Part shown: in pieces, positions 48,432-64,000 of the stretch
Layout: each line of letters opens with the position of its first letter
Numbering within the stretch: the first letter of the stretch is position 1
Source: Irpex lacteus
Lineage: Eukaryota; Basidiomycota; Agaricomycetes; Polyporales; Irpicaceae
Direction of reading: 5' to 3'
Assembly (NCBI GenBank): GCA_001986395.2
Contig: MQVO02000002.1
Location: 2,666,001 to 2,730,000, forward strand
Length of the DNA: 64,000 nucleotides
Program-made: the position numbers and the translations under genes
Notes under the pieces: model-generated
The model's database searches: none
What the model was told of the DNA's origin: nothing
The model's input: the letters and a program-made list of their open reading frames with translations, nothing else

Positions 48432-49429
48432 ATGGCGGACTCCAGTGCCGACAACGAGGACCATGCCTCGCAGTCGCCCGCCGACCCGCCACAGCCCTCC
48501 ATGACAATGCACCCTCTCTCCTACCCGAGCGTGCCAATGCACATGTACCCGTTCCCACCAGGCATGATGAACACTCAGCCGCCTCGCACCAAGCGCAGGC
48601 AGGTCAAGAACGCCTGCACCAACTGCCAGAAGGCGTGCAAGAAGTGTGACGACGCTCGTCCCTGCCTCCGCTGTGTCAAGTACGGCATTGCAGAGGAATG
48701 CACCGACTCACAACGCAAGGAACGCCAGAAAGGTGTCAAGCGTGGGCCTTACAAGAAGCGCGATGGAAAAGGTATGTGCTGTTTCGCATCGAGCCCACCC
48801 AACCTCCCATTCCTTCGCATCTGTAATGACGATGGTCTCATCTTTATACGGATCGCGCAGCCAACAACGTCGACCAACAGCTCGACGTGTCGGTGCAGTC
48901 GGCACTCCCAGTGCCTGCTGCTATGGCCGCTGGCGCGGCACCACCAGGGATCCCGTACATGCATCCCATGGGGTACCCGCCAATCTTTGGCCAATACCCT
49001 GCTATGGCGGGCAAGCCTGGTGAAGCTCCCACCTACGCATACCAGCAATACTTCCTTGCTCCTATGCCCATGCCTCCGCAAATGACAGGCCAGGAGGGAG
49101 AGCAGGTTGTGTATCCTCCTGCCAACTACATCCCAATCATGGCGCCGTACGGTCCTCAGCAGCCCTACGCAGGTGCAATGCCATACATGGTGCCCATGCA
49201 GATGCCGGGTCCTCGTCCGGACGGCCAGCCGCCCCAGATTCCCATTGTGCCCCAGATGCCCCACGGCTACCCTCAGCCCTACGTGAAGCCTCCTTCCCGC
49301 GATGGTGGTAGTGAGATGCAGCCACAGCAGCAAGTCCAGCAGCAGATGGTAGACCACAGCCGTCGTGACCCGCGGGTGGAAGCCTATGGGAGAATGCCCG
49401 AGGGTATTGCTAACGGGCATGGCAAGTGA
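48432..49429 (+). CDS. Zn(II)2Cys6 transcription factor
   Basis: Two coding exons, about 305 residues. After a Pro/Met-rich lead (MADSSADNEDHASQSP..., MHMYPFPPGMM) comes the binuclear zinc cluster RQVKNACTNCQKACKKCDDA then RPCLRCVKYGIAEECTD: six cysteines with C-x2-C-x6-type spacing at residues about 60-90. A basic linker follows (RKERQKGVKRGPYKKRDGK), then the intron at 48771. The rest is Pro/Tyr/Met/Gln-rich (GIPYMHPMGYPPIFGQYPAM), resembling an activation domain, and ends MPEGIANGHGK. No fungal-specific regulatory middle domain (Fungal_trans) is present, so the protein is short for the class. The cluster type (KNACTNCQKACKKCD) is widespread in basidiomycetes, but target genes cannot be predicted. 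Confidence 0.85.
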
Positions 49430-52400
49430 GATTGGTAAGCACGTAAGCATTTCCCGACGCGCCTCTTCTGACACTTGCCATGTCCAGGATTCGGAAACGT
49501 CGTTCGTCTATATGCTCACCATCTTCAGCTCAAGTCCGTGTTTTGATTTGTCGTTTTGCTACCGATCTTTGTACATCTATATCTGTGATCTTCTCATGTC
49601 TACGTGCATCCCCGTTGTCGCTTTTTTGTCTTGTTTTCTGAATTGGAACCCGTTTGATGTCGTTGGCTGTTCTGCTGTGCAGCCGACTTGTCGTTTGTCT
49701 CGCGTTTGTGTTTGTCTCTCGTATACACTTATATAAACCACCCCCAACTCCAATGTTTCATGCTTCGTCTTGTATTGTATACACGAAGGATACAGCGGAG
49801 GCAATCTATATACTTGTGCCAGGACTTACTTTGCTGCAGAGTTAAGCTCAAGGTTGCTTGAGAGAGAGAGAGAGTTCACCTCGCCGTCCATCGGCAGCGG
49901 CGAACCTTGTCTGAGTGGTCCATCTATGAGCCAAGCCCGCATCCGTCTCATTGCCTCCCACCGACCTTGCCAAGTGTCACGACAAGCTGCAATCTCTTGA
50001 AGGGCTGTTCGCTGTTCGCTGGGACTGGCTCGCTGACTTGAACAATCCAGCGGCCCCTATATCTGTCAGGCTGCGAAGGAAACTTTCATCACCAATGGAA
50101 CCTGGCCAGGATCATGATGACGACCAAGGAGTTGAAATTGTCTCTGTATGGGGATGCAGAACATAGCGGGTTTCCACGATGTGTCGAGAGGCGACGCAGT
50201 TCTGGGATACTTGGAAAACGATGAGTGCGCACGTTCAGCAGGTACTGTATTATCTCCTTCAGGGCTCGGACGACGTAGCTGATACGACCTGGACGTTCTT
50301 CCATCTGCGAAGCAAGAAAACGGGATATCATTGGGACAATACGTACGCCTCAGGTTAACAATTACTGGGCCACTGGCGTAAACAGAGCAATAGGAGAGGG
50401 GCTACAATTGCGCTGGCGAATGTCCGCGGATGAGGAAGTTGTTCCTCGGAACATATACGAATTCGAACGTAACTGTGAGCGAGGATACTTTACTCACTAG
50501 AGTTCATTCTTGTTAATGCATATTGATTGATCATTGCAGCCATACATACATACAGGAATTCCGTCCGCAGCCGTTGGGATTTCCGCGAAGCTTCACATAC
50601 TCTATGGTCACGGTCGATGGGCTTCTCGGAGGTTTGCCGCACCGCTGTTCTTGGCTTCGAATATCGCGCCGCGAGAGGGTCTCTTCTTTATGCTATGAGA
50701 CGTGTCAGTGCTCTAAGCTAAAGAGTGAGGTCACTATGCGTTTGCATGTTCGAACGTTGGACGGTGGAACGGTGAGCTTTCTAGGGAGAGCACATCGTCT
50801 GTGGGCCAGTGCAGATAGTTCTGTTGCGTATGTTGGAAGAAGCACCTTACGACATACCATTCGTAAGTCATAAAAGACGATGGGACCCACTGTGAACCTT
50901 CACGGGAACGTTGTATCCCAAGATCTGCGTTTAACCCCTTTCGACAAAAGGCCACGCTGAACCGCCGCCAGCCCTGTGCTCCCCGCACACGGTCAGAAGC
51001 GTCACGTAAAAACGACCATGGCTTATCGCAGCAGGAAACTTCTGCACTATATCAACGAGTGAGTCCTGTGCTTCGATCCGTAGATTAGGCATTCTTAAGG
51101 GGGACTTGCCTTGTAGGTCGTATCGATGATCATTAATGTGTATGCATACCGAGCAAGACGTTGGGATGTGGACCCTATATGCGACGAACGGACTGGGGAT
51201 AGGGATGCCACCCCAGTCACAGCTGCGTGGTGTACAGGACGTGCATACGAGCTAATCTCAAGAAACGCATCGTTCATTGCCGACACGTGTGTTGACGTCG
51301 GCGGGGGCACATCAGGATGTCCCGACCTAGAGGATCTATGCAAACTGAGCGGAAGCGAGAAGTACACAGGTGCGAATGATACATACCTGCCCCGAAGTCG
51401 ACTATGCATACTTACGCAGAACGTGGGTGTAGTTATCTGGTGCAGATGCTGCTGCTACTGCGAACCTATCAGAACTTCCAGATTTTGTTACATATATATT
51501 TCGGCCATCGCCATCTGCGCCGGCCAGTATCAGGAGGCCTATTGTGGTGGGGCATCAAGAACGACCGCTTTTCCGAGACTCAGAGCTCAGCGACCAAGCG
51601 GAGTGCGTCGAAGGATCAACAGACACGAAGGCGTCCCACGAGAATCATGCATAACGGACGTTTTACCGCACGCATCTCTCGTAAACTGCCATAAACGCAT
51701 GGAGTTCTCGAGGCCAGTCATGAATGCATGAAGAGGTGGCCTCACGCGCCGCGGGACATGAACGTTCGTCCGAACAGCTCGGCCGTAGAGACCAGGACGG
51801 TGACTCTCGCCTAGCGGTTCTGGCGTGGCGGGTGTACATGCGTGTGTTGTTGACGGGGAGCGAGCGTTGTGCACGCAGCTGTAAGCTGCCCTTGGCTCGC
51901 GGGATTCTCCCGTGCGTGGCGTAGGGAATCTGCACCCCGATGGTCTCCCAGAAAACGAATGCCAAACGACCAACTCCGACGGGAGGCTTCTCGTCTCGTC
52001 GATAGGGACGTTTCCCCCAAGGCGACCTGGCCGTGGCCGTTACCGGACCGAAGGCAATCCGAGGCTGTCCTAGTCTTTCTCGATGTGTCTGAAATCGGAC
52101 CTTGTGTGGGTCATCTTTGCGGGCCCCGAGTCCAGCGTCGAGTTGAATGAGAAGTGACTGTGTACCAGTCTGGGAATTTCTGAGTAGCGCGGCTGAGTCG
52201 AGCTTGCACCCCGCCTGGAAGTACCCCCTGTCCGCCTGTTGTGACTAGTCCAGCACATTCACGGGTCGTCGTAATTTTTATTCGACCACCTGCCCGCTCT
52301 ACACCTTTGGACAAGAATTCTCTTGACCCGGATCGTCTGGACAATCAGGACGCGGAGCAGAGGAAGCTAGCGGAAAAGAAGAATTACTCACCGCGCCGCA

Positions 52401-53243
52401 GACGGAAAATGCCAACCCACTCCCTTCCTCGCCACCCTTCGTGTCCTTCGTCAGTCGTTCCTGCCCATCATGTGTACCCCTACTCGGTACCCGCCGTCTG
52501 AACTGGCCTCCGACACGGACGGTGTTCTTGGCCTTTGGAACTCTTCCCATTTCCGACTCGACGCCGCTTCGCCTGACGTTTTCGCCGTTGAATTCTGTCG
52601 ATTTTGGCTTCCCTTGAGCTGCCTTTGCGTATCCAGTGGATCGGTTACCCTTTCACTACAAGGAATTCAAGCGGGCGAAGTGGGGGGAGAGCTAAGCACA
52701 GCGGGCTGTTACATTGAGTAGACGGTGTAGATGCAAAGGTCAAAAGCAGAGGGACAGGTCGGTCAACGTTAGCAGCATTCGGCCGCTCGTCTCAGGGTCA
52801 CTGCAGCCATCGGGGCAGAAATGTTTGGAATGGTGAGCCAACATTTCTGATTGGTCAATTCTCCTGATTTGTGATTTCTGACGACGACAGGATCAACCAT
52901 CCGACCCCTACTGGCCGCTAAATATACCGACATGTTTTCTGAGAGCTAGAAGATGTTATGATGACCGTATTTTTGGTGGGTTACGGCCATATGAGTACTA
53001 CTTATCACCAGGCTTGCCAGTAGCAAGAAATGATGCAGATCTCTCCGTCAGCTAAACACGCGTCATTTACCCTGCTCCTGAAGCTAAGAATCGAATGCTA
53101 GGAATATTTCTCGCATAGAGCAACTTATGTAACTAAATCAAATTACAATAAATGAATATATGCTACAGAACAAAACCAACGTCCGTTCGATGACGAATAT
53201 GGGTCCGTACAAACAGCAACACAGGCTAAAACCGAGAACATGC
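49430..53243. other. Long stretch without a supported gene
   Basis: About 3.8 kb. It includes a short (GA)n tract at 49860-49874. Isolated frames look weakly protein-like (minus 50089-50331, ending IPELRRLSTHRGNP...; plus 51126-51731, 201 codons), but none shows a known domain or a chain of in-frame exons. Decayed genes, a long noncoding RNA or fast-evolving orphan genes are all possible. Confidence 0.45.
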
Positions 53244-55501
53244 TTATTTCCGCGGAATATACTCCTTCTCCAACTTGCGCATCCTTTCCGCGACACACTG
53301 CATCGTCGGTCTCTTATTCCAGTCAATAGCAAACATCTCCAGCATGAAATCAAACACCTCCTGCGACATCCATGGCACCTGTTCCCACTCTTCGCGATCA
53401 GGAAACTCCGGGAGCTCTCGCATACATATCGTTCTGTAGAAGTAGCCAGGCGCTCTCTGGGAATTGTAAGGGCGTCTCTTGGTGAACAGTTCCAGAATAA
53501 GCATCCCAAACGACCAGACGTCGCCTTCGGGAGTCTGCCATTCCTTCCGCACAAGAAACTCGACCGTTTCCCAGCCGGGGGCGTCAGACGCGAATATTTC
53601 AGGACACATCCACCGCCCAACAGTGTTTAGTCGGTTCGTGGCGAGGTCTTCATGTGCGTCTATAAGGTCATTTTCCATGTCTGGGTAATCGTGCCTATCG
53701 GTAAAGAATCTCGTGAGTTCGAAGTCGTGGACGAGAGCCCGGCCCTGGATGAGATTCAGTCCACCGCGTTGTCAAAGGTTAATGAAGTGAAATACCTCGG
53801 CTGAAACCAGGATATTCGCCTGCCATCAATTACTTGTTAATATTAAGCTCTGCCAAGAATGTAACCAACTCACCCCCCTAACTAAAGATGTCGACGTCAG
53901 TATTGGGCCATTGGAACACAAAAGGACACTCACCACAGCCGTGTGCCACACCGTGCTTATGCATATGAACCAGCGCTTCAGCTGTCTCAGCGAGCTAGGA
54001 ATCAAGTTTAAGATTGTGTCGGCTATCGCGGAAAGCAGTAGACTTACCAGCGTAAAAACATTGAAGTTCTTATTCTGGTCCTTCTCGCAGAAACTAGAGA
54101 AGATAACATAAGGATAAGAGTGACGGATGAGGGGGAGTGAACGTACTTGAAAAGATTGCAGGGCTGTCTTTCGGAGATCTAGCAGACCGTATGTCAGACT
54201 TTGTCGCGGACAGGGGTTACCGATGGATTTTTACCACAAAAAACGCGCTGCGGTTGTATTGTCCATAGGTCGTTTCCACTACTTCACGAGCTTTCATGAT
54301 GTTGGGATGTGGCGGAAGGTTCTCGAAATGCTTGATGCACGCATCCAGTTTCTACGGTTATCGCGAGTGTTGTTAAAGAGCGCAACGTTAACAAGCTTAG
54401 GAGATATTGAATACCTTTCTCACAAATGGGTGCTTTTCTGGTTGGAAGTATTTGATCTTCTTGGCAACGTACTGCGTGGCGTTCAGATAACTTGCACCGG
54501 CAGATATTGACTAACTTACTTCCTTATGCCCATCACAGCGACGTTGCTTCACCGGACAGAGATCAGTGGATATCCCAGGTGCGAATACTTCCTCGATTAC
54601 GTAGGGCTCCGGGGTATTCTCTGCTTCTTCTATCAGACGTTGTACTTCCTCTAACTTCTACATGTATCGCATATGATCAGATGGGGTGTCTCTATCTTAG
54701 TGTAGACGTACCAGACCTTGGCTGCTGACCGGTCGGCGAATATATCCTTCATCAACTTGTGGCATTGATTGAGGATTTCGTTGGCTCTTTGAAGGTTCGT
54801 CACAATTTTCGCCGAGTTTGCCATCTGGGAGTGAGCTGAGTATCGCTTTCAACCGACAAACCAGACGTCAACTCACTTCATAGACACCCGACATTTCTTG
54901 AATTCGTTCGTGGTATGTATCGAGGGATTTTGTGAGGTGGCGTAGGTTTACTGTATGCAGTCGCCTCCGAGTGAGCTGCTTTATATGCTTTTACAATTGA
55001 CCAGCGCTAGCGCCACATACCCCAAGCACGGAAGCGCGAGTATCTATTCCATTTGTTCAATTTCTCCAGGATCTCTTGGGACAGCCTGAGTCAACCGTTA
55101 CCAGAGTGTACGCGTGTAGACAATCTTGTACGCACTCCTCCAATTGTTTGACGACCTTGTTGTCTTCTGTAATTTCTTGTCCATCAAGCACAGACTTTGT
55201 GGTTTGTATCCTGGCTATTATGTCGCTCAGTGCATTGATGCTCAGACCCAGATTCTTTATTCTGTCCTACAATTGAATCAGCTAGGGCCGTTACATGTTG
55301 CCACCCACCACTCACTTTCAGCTCGGAGACCTTCATTGCCTCCTCGTATATTGCGAAGGCTGTTTTCAGCACAGCGGACGCAACAGGGTCCGGGCAGACA
55401 TCGGCGGTAATCTTGACAACGGCGGCGAATGTGTGCACCATGGATATTGCAACCTCACGATTGCGCTGGGGGTTGAAGAATACTTTTGCTATTGCGTTCA
55501 T
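53244..55501 (-). CDS. Predicted pseudokinase with MLKL-like N-terminal helical domain
   Basis: Many small exons. Start MNAIAKVFFNPQRNREVAIS. The first about 230 residues are helical (VVKITADVCPDPVASAVLKT, IKNLGLSINALSDIIARIQT, EECVQDCLHAYTL, KLNKWNRYSRFRAWG, HLTKSLDTYHERIQEMSGVY), a pattern resembling the four-helix N-terminal domain of MLKL-type proteins common in agaricomycete kinases. The kinase domain follows: beta-3 EYVAKKIKYF (Lys kept), HPNIMKAREVVE, ALVHMHKHGVAHGCVRGANI, HDFELTRFF, GRWMCPEIF, DVWSFGMLILELFTKRRPYN, and DWNKRPTMQCVAERM. The catalytic HRD/HGD aspartate is Cys (HGC), DFG is DFE, and no glycine-rich loop is visible. It should therefore not be an active kinase; a signalling or cell-death scaffold role is inference. 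Stop at 53244. Confidence 0.72.
53874..53881 (-). other. Eight-nucleotide micro-exon
   Basis: An exon of 8 nt is needed to join HGC to GANILV in frame in the pseudokinase gene. It is flanked by TTTAG on its 5' side and GTGAGT on its 3' side. The resulting peptide HGCVRGANILV matches the kinase catalytic-loop consensus. Confidence 0.5.
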
Positions 55502-55974
55502 AGTAGAGGTGGTATGTAACGAGGGTCGAGGGAACGAAGAGGCATGTAGAGTTCAGAGGGCTGTCTCGCCACGCACGATATATGGATGCCCAGGATGCTG
55601 CACCGCTCGCCACCTCGTGCTGGGGTCGCTTCTCATAGAAATACCAGTTGTTCCGTCTGCGCTCACGATCATCATAAACTCGGCAGCAGCCAAAGCAAGA
55701 TACAAGCAATTGCTTTTGTAGGCAATTGTGGGTCCACACGAATATACAAGCGAGCCCGGTTCCGGCCTGGACGACGCTTACAAGTCTGTGCTCTACAGGA
55801 AATAGCTGACAGATGCGTCGTTGAGCTGGCGTATGCGATAATAGGAGAAGGGGAAGATTATTGTACTTACAATACGTACATATGCCAACAGGACGTGATG
55901 GTCGTGGTCGCTGGCTAAATAACACTAGTCAAGTCACGGTCAATGCCGCAGTCGGTGGCGCCAACCTTCTCTCG
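55502..55974. promoter_or_regulatory. Divergent upstream region, pseudokinase / ING gene
   Basis: About 470 bp between the two proposed start codons. The ING frame stays open upstream to 55861, with additional Met codons, so the plus-strand coding region could begin up to 114 bp earlier. Confidence 0.4.
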
Positions 55975-57488
55975 ATGTCTTACCGCCGTCGCAAGCGAAG
56001 TATACGTCGCTCTCGACCCTCTTTGGAACAAGATGAAGAACTGCAGGTGACAGAAGACAATGATGAAGGCGCGAACGGACTGTCAAAGGAACAAGACGAG
56101 TCTGTAGAGTCACCAGAGGACGCTGAGAAGGCGGCGAGGGAGCAGGAGATTTGGGAGTCGTTCAGGGAGGAACACTACGAAGGTGTGTGTTCGCTGTCGA
56201 CTATAGGGTTACAAGTGTTACCTACAGTGTCAAGACAGTTGTTGAACAGCTCCCTCTATCCCTGCAACGGGCATATGCGCTCATTCGTGAGCTCGACCAG
56301 CAAGTACACAGTTCGTCCACATGCATACTCGATTCTATACCCCCAACCGATCTGCGTCACCTTTATAGGCTACAACGACCAACTGTCTCAGTCGTTAAAA
56401 TCCTATGTTGACACCCGAAACTCCATTGCTAAGCCTGTAGCAGAGGCACTGGCTGTGACGACGGACGTGGAGGAACCCTCTGCTGATGAGCCTGGCACAT
56501 CATCACCACGGCGGAGCACACGAACACCAGCAGCGCAATCCCAGTACTCTACTTCAAATGAAGGCAATCCGCCCTCGACGCGAGAGCTGTTGAAGAGAAT
56601 TGCTCAACTCTCCGAGGATGTAATGAGTGCATCGTACGAGAAGCTGAGTTTAGCACGCTTCGCTTGCGACCTGGTGAGTTCAATAGCCCTTTGTTTCCAG
56701 CTAAATGCTCATAGAAATCAAAAGATAGATCGCCACAATAAAGATTTGGAAAGAGCAATAAAGGAGCAGGAGACGTCGTTGTCTGTAGGGTTACGCCCGG
56801 GCACACACCCTGCATCCATCATCCTCCCAGACGTAGTCGTACCTCCCGCCACACGTGCTCCCCGAATAACGCACAGTCCAATACCCGACGACGACGACTA
56901 CTCAGACCAAACACCCGCGCCACCCGACGGTGAGGGGGGCATGGACCCAGACCGAGAACTGAGCAGCGCAGCCAACGACAAACATCCCCGCAAACGGTCG
57001 AGGAACAGACCGCCCAAGAAGAAGGGAGACTCTGTCGCACCATCAAAGGACAAGGACACACCCTCGTCACCCCACCGACCTGTCGTGAGGCTCACATTAC
57101 CACCCCTCGCGTCTATTACTGGGATCATAGGCGGTGGCGGACAGCCTGACGGCGTGATACCAGACGACGAGCCACGCTATTGTTATTGCCATGGTGTCTC
57201 GGCTGGCGAAGTACGTACTCAGCCTTACTGTATACTGTGCAGTGGCTGACGTGTGCTACTAGATGATCGCGTGCGATGCTGAGGGTTGCAAGTACCAATG
57301 GGTGCGTCTCCGTCTACATCTGTGTTGTTGGTATTGAGTGTATGTTGGTTGTCTGACGTGAGTTTATTTTGTTCTAGTTTCATATGGAGTGTTTGAATAT
57401 GAAGGAGGCGCCACCTGGAGACTTTATATGTCCGGACTGTATGCAGTCGGCGGTTCCGAAGCCTGTGCGGAAGCGGAAGAGACGTTGA
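55975..57488 (+). CDS. ING-family PHD-finger protein (histone acetyltransferase/deacetylase subunit)
   Basis: Multi-exon. The N-terminal ING domain has VEQLPLSLQRAYALIRELDQ, then QLSQSLKSYVDTRNSIAKPV and ELLKRIAQLSEDVMSASYEK. The middle is disordered with a basic patch (KHPRKRSRNRPPKKKGDS). The C-terminal PHD finger is split over three exons: YCYCHGVSAGE, MIACDAEGCKYQW, FHMECLNMKEAPPGDFICPD. This is the Cys4-His-Cys3 ligand set, with the Tyr and Trp cage residues that read H3K4me3. The tail is a polybasic PVRKRKRR, as in ING1/2 and yeast Yng proteins, followed by TGA at 57486-57488. ING proteins target NuA4, SAS3/NuA3 or Rpd3 complexes to active promoters; which one cannot be told here. ATG 55975 is my preferred start. 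Confidence 0.88.
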
Positions 57489-57725
57489 GCGAGGTTGCCC
57501 GGGTTGTTGTTCTTTTGAGGGAGTTATTTATGTACAACCTCGCTGCACCTGGACGGATCTGGTCACTATGATATATGCTTTACTTCTTTCTATGATACGA
57601 AACTGCCATGATAGCATATATCCTCCACTACCCGGGACGAAGACTGGTATCTGAATAAATATGAACATGGACAACACAACGTACTATAATACAAACACAA
57701 GAATCCTCTAGGTAGTGCTCTGTCT

Positions 57726-59604
57726 TTACCATGTGCTGGTAACCTGCATATCTAGCTTATTCGCCAGCGTCTCCATATACACCTCTATTGTACGTTTATG
57801 TTTTAGTATAGTCCCGGCACTTGGAGATAAGTAACGTACCGGTGGCGTGTCGCAACTTGCGGTACTCCTTCAGGAGTTCGTTGAGCTCGAGCTGGCTTTG
57901 TCTCATATGGTCGTTCATCTACCATCCAACGCGTCAGCCGTCAAATCATGCCACTCAACCACAAAAATCACAAGGGCATGGACGATTGAGTTGGAAACGA
58001 AAGACAGAAAAACACTCACCAGCCGCTCAAGTTCATCCGCCTCCCCCCTCAACTCCTCCACCTGCCGATCATTCTCCCGGCGTTCGTTCGCCATCTCCTG
58101 GTACTCGGCCTTGAGCCGCTCGATCTGCTGTTGTGAAGCTAGTCGTTTGTCCTCGGCGTGCTTTTGGGCGCGCTCGAGTTTCTCGTTGGCGTTTGCTTGT
58201 TGGATTGTTACGCGCTGGTTACATGGGTTTTGTTAGCGTTGGTGTTAGGGGTGTGAGGGTGAGGGGGAGGGGAGAGGAAGAGGGAGAGAACGCACTTCGT
58301 AGCGGAGCTCGAGTTCCTTGAGTTCGCTGCCCTTCTCGTCGAGCGCATCCTTAAGGTCCGCAAGCGTCTTCTTCGACGCGTCCAGAAGCGCCATTTCCTT
58401 CTCTATCGCCTGCAGCTGCTCGATACACGCTCTTACATCCTACATAACACGGCCCACAAAGTATCAATCAACATCACTACGACATGAATATTCTAGTAGA
58501 CTCCACGCACCTTTTCGATAGCAATCAAAGCCGTACTGCGCATCTGCAAATCCCGGATCTTAGCCTCGTTCGACGCCACCGTCTGCTTGTCCTGCGCGAG
58601 CGTGGAGCTCATGGTGCGGATGTTGCTCGTGATACGTTCGGGGGACTCGACGATGCGCGCGCGTGTTCGGGAGATCAGTTCGTTCATGGACTCTAGGTTC
58701 GTTTGCAGTGTTTCCTATCAATATCGTATTCACAAGGTCGATGAGTGTGATAGTTGGTTTGTGGTAGAGAGTAGTTGGGAGGTGGAGATGTAGATACCTT
58801 GCGCTGGATGAGGCTCGCGCGTTCTGCTTTGAGAGTCTTGACGGCTTCCATATGTTCCGCCTGGAGGTCTCGGTATTTGAGCAACGACTGCTTGAGGTCT
58901 TCTTTCTGCTGTCGTAGCTGTTCACAGCGTGGCTCGTCTTCCGCCAGTTTCGCGCTGTACAATATTCACCGGTCAACCTCAACTTCTTTAGTTGAATATA
59001 AGCGTGTATACACTCACTTGATTGCTGCCGCTTCCTTTTCTGCGATGCGCAAGGCCTGCAGAACCTTGTCCCGTTCCTCGTTCACCCGTGAAGACTTTTC
59101 CCGCAGGCCCATGATGAACTCTGCACGCTGCTCGGAGAACTTGACGAAATTGATGAAGGCGGAGAGGTGCCCTCGCGTGCGCTCGGGGTCTGGTGACGAC
59201 AGGTCCTTGAAGCTGAAGTCATTGATCTGTGCGGCTCGGGCTAGTCTCTGGCTATGTCTTGGATGAGATTTTGGTTGTTTGGAAGAAGTAAGACTTACAG
59301 ATGGAAGAAAAGTACAGTGTGACCTAGAGCTGCAGAATACAAGTCCTACTTAGTTGCATAAGAAATAAGCGTTATTGACAATGGAGAGAGGACATACTGG
59401 ATTGTCGACCTGAGCGAGAGCAGCTTGGAGAGGTTTCTCCAAGTCTTGCTCAGAAAGACTTCGCACCCGTTGTAGACACGCAGAGTATATCATGGTGACA
59501 AATTCCGAGGTTGGATGCTCGAGATCTCGTAAGCTGACTGGGATGGACCACTCGCTGAAGGCCTCGATGATCTCGTGCCGCTCCATCGACGGAAACCAAT
59601 ACAT
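57726..59604 (-). CDS. NUF2: Kinetochore protein Nuf2 (Ndc80 complex)
   Basis: Multi-exon, about 460 residues. The N-terminal calponin-homology-like domain reads EIIEAFSEWSIPVSLRDLEH, PTSEFVTMIYSACLQRV. After two introns comes FKDLSSPDPERTRGHLSAFI, NFVKFSEQRAEFI, the typical Nuf2 join. The rest is continuous coiled coil (EDEPRCEQLRQQKEDLKQSL..., DLKDALDEKGSELKELELRY) ending LANKLDMQVTSTW with TAA at 57726-57728. Nuf2 pairs with Ndc80 to attach kinetochores to microtubules. An acceptor-like TTTTTGCAG lies just upstream of the chosen ATG (59602-59604), so a short extra 5' exon, coding or not, is possible. The gene is head-to-head with the RecQ helicase. Confidence 0.88.
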
Positions 59605-59878
59605 CTTGAATGAGATAACACCTGCAAAAATAAAACCTGTTCCTTTGAGTATGTCGAGTGACGGAGGATGTCACGGTCGACGGTTAAGCTGGAACGCGGT
59701 CGCGTGAGAGCGTGCAGCTTGTGACTGGAATGGTCACGTGTGCGTTACACGACGCGACACGGCCTTCGCCTCAGCTGTCGACTGCCTTTCTCGTCCACTG
59801 CGAACTGCTTCTCCTCCTTCCTTCCTTCGACTTCCACCTCCTTCCTTTTCAGAACTGATTTATTCTCTTGTGAGGGCC
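59605..59878. promoter_or_regulatory. Shared divergent promoter region, NUF2 / RecQ helicase
   Basis: 274 bp between start codons, with a long CT-rich tract (about 59780-59850) just upstream of the RecQ ATG on the plus strand, a common core-promoter feature of fungal genes. Both products act in chromosome maintenance during the cell cycle. Confidence 0.5.

Positions 59879-64000
<4,122 letters not shown>

Noticed and set aside
51126..51731. 201-codon plus-strand frame
   Set aside because: Long enough to notice, but no recognisable domain, odd Cys/Arg-rich composition and no supporting exon structure; not strong enough to call a gene.

Overview
The window looks like nuclear DNA of an agaricomycete (mushroom-forming basidiomycete) fungus. 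Genes are dense and on both strands. Nearly every gene is cut by many introns of about 45-65 nt with GT..AG ends and CTRAC-like branch points. The window also carries a Plavaka-type transposase and several basidiomycete-style gene families. All coordinates below are genomic spans that include introns; splice sites were assigned by eye.

Layout. 0-8 kb: the tail of an SR (RS-repeat) protein; a mitochondrial ribosomal protein uL15 gene (MRPL10, minus) head-to-head with exocyst SEC3 (plus); an NmrA-like NAD(P)-binding protein (plus). 8-16 kb: a secreted fasciclin-domain protein (minus), then V-ATPase catalytic subunit VMA1 (minus) head-to-head with proteasome ATPase RPT1 (plus). 16-24.6 kb: two diverged tandem paralogues of an unrecognised family (minus), then about 4.6 kb with no convincing gene and one possible decayed coding patch. 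24.6-29.5 kb: a membrane-anchored pepsin-like protease (plus) and a chromodomain/coiled-coil/zinc-finger protein (minus).

29.6-39 kb is the most unusual part. A 9.34 kb DNA transposon is bounded by imperfect 36-nt terminal inverted repeats (28/36 matches), each followed inward by a dense cluster of ACCTG/CAGGT pentamers. It carries three intact multi-exon genes: a 1425-residue Plavaka-type transposase, a 507-residue DUF6698-like protein and a 252-residue unknown protein. It sits between the start codons of the chromodomain gene (155 bp away) and a mitochondrial PDK/BCKDK-family kinase (82 bp away), so it appears to have split a compact head-to-head promoter.

39-64 kb: the mitochondrial kinase, a very long Pom1-like DYRK kinase (minus), a Zn2Cys6 regulator (plus), about 3.8 kb without a clear gene, a predicted pseudokinase with an MLKL-like helical N-terminus (minus), an ING-family PHD protein (plus), kinetochore NUF2 (minus), and a RecQ/Sgs1-like helicase (plus) that runs off the right edge. 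Most genes are housekeeping functions (translation, secretion, proton pumping, proteolysis, polarity, chromatin, mitosis, DNA repair); the accessory content is concentrated at 16-24.6, 29.6-39 and 49.4-55.5 kb.
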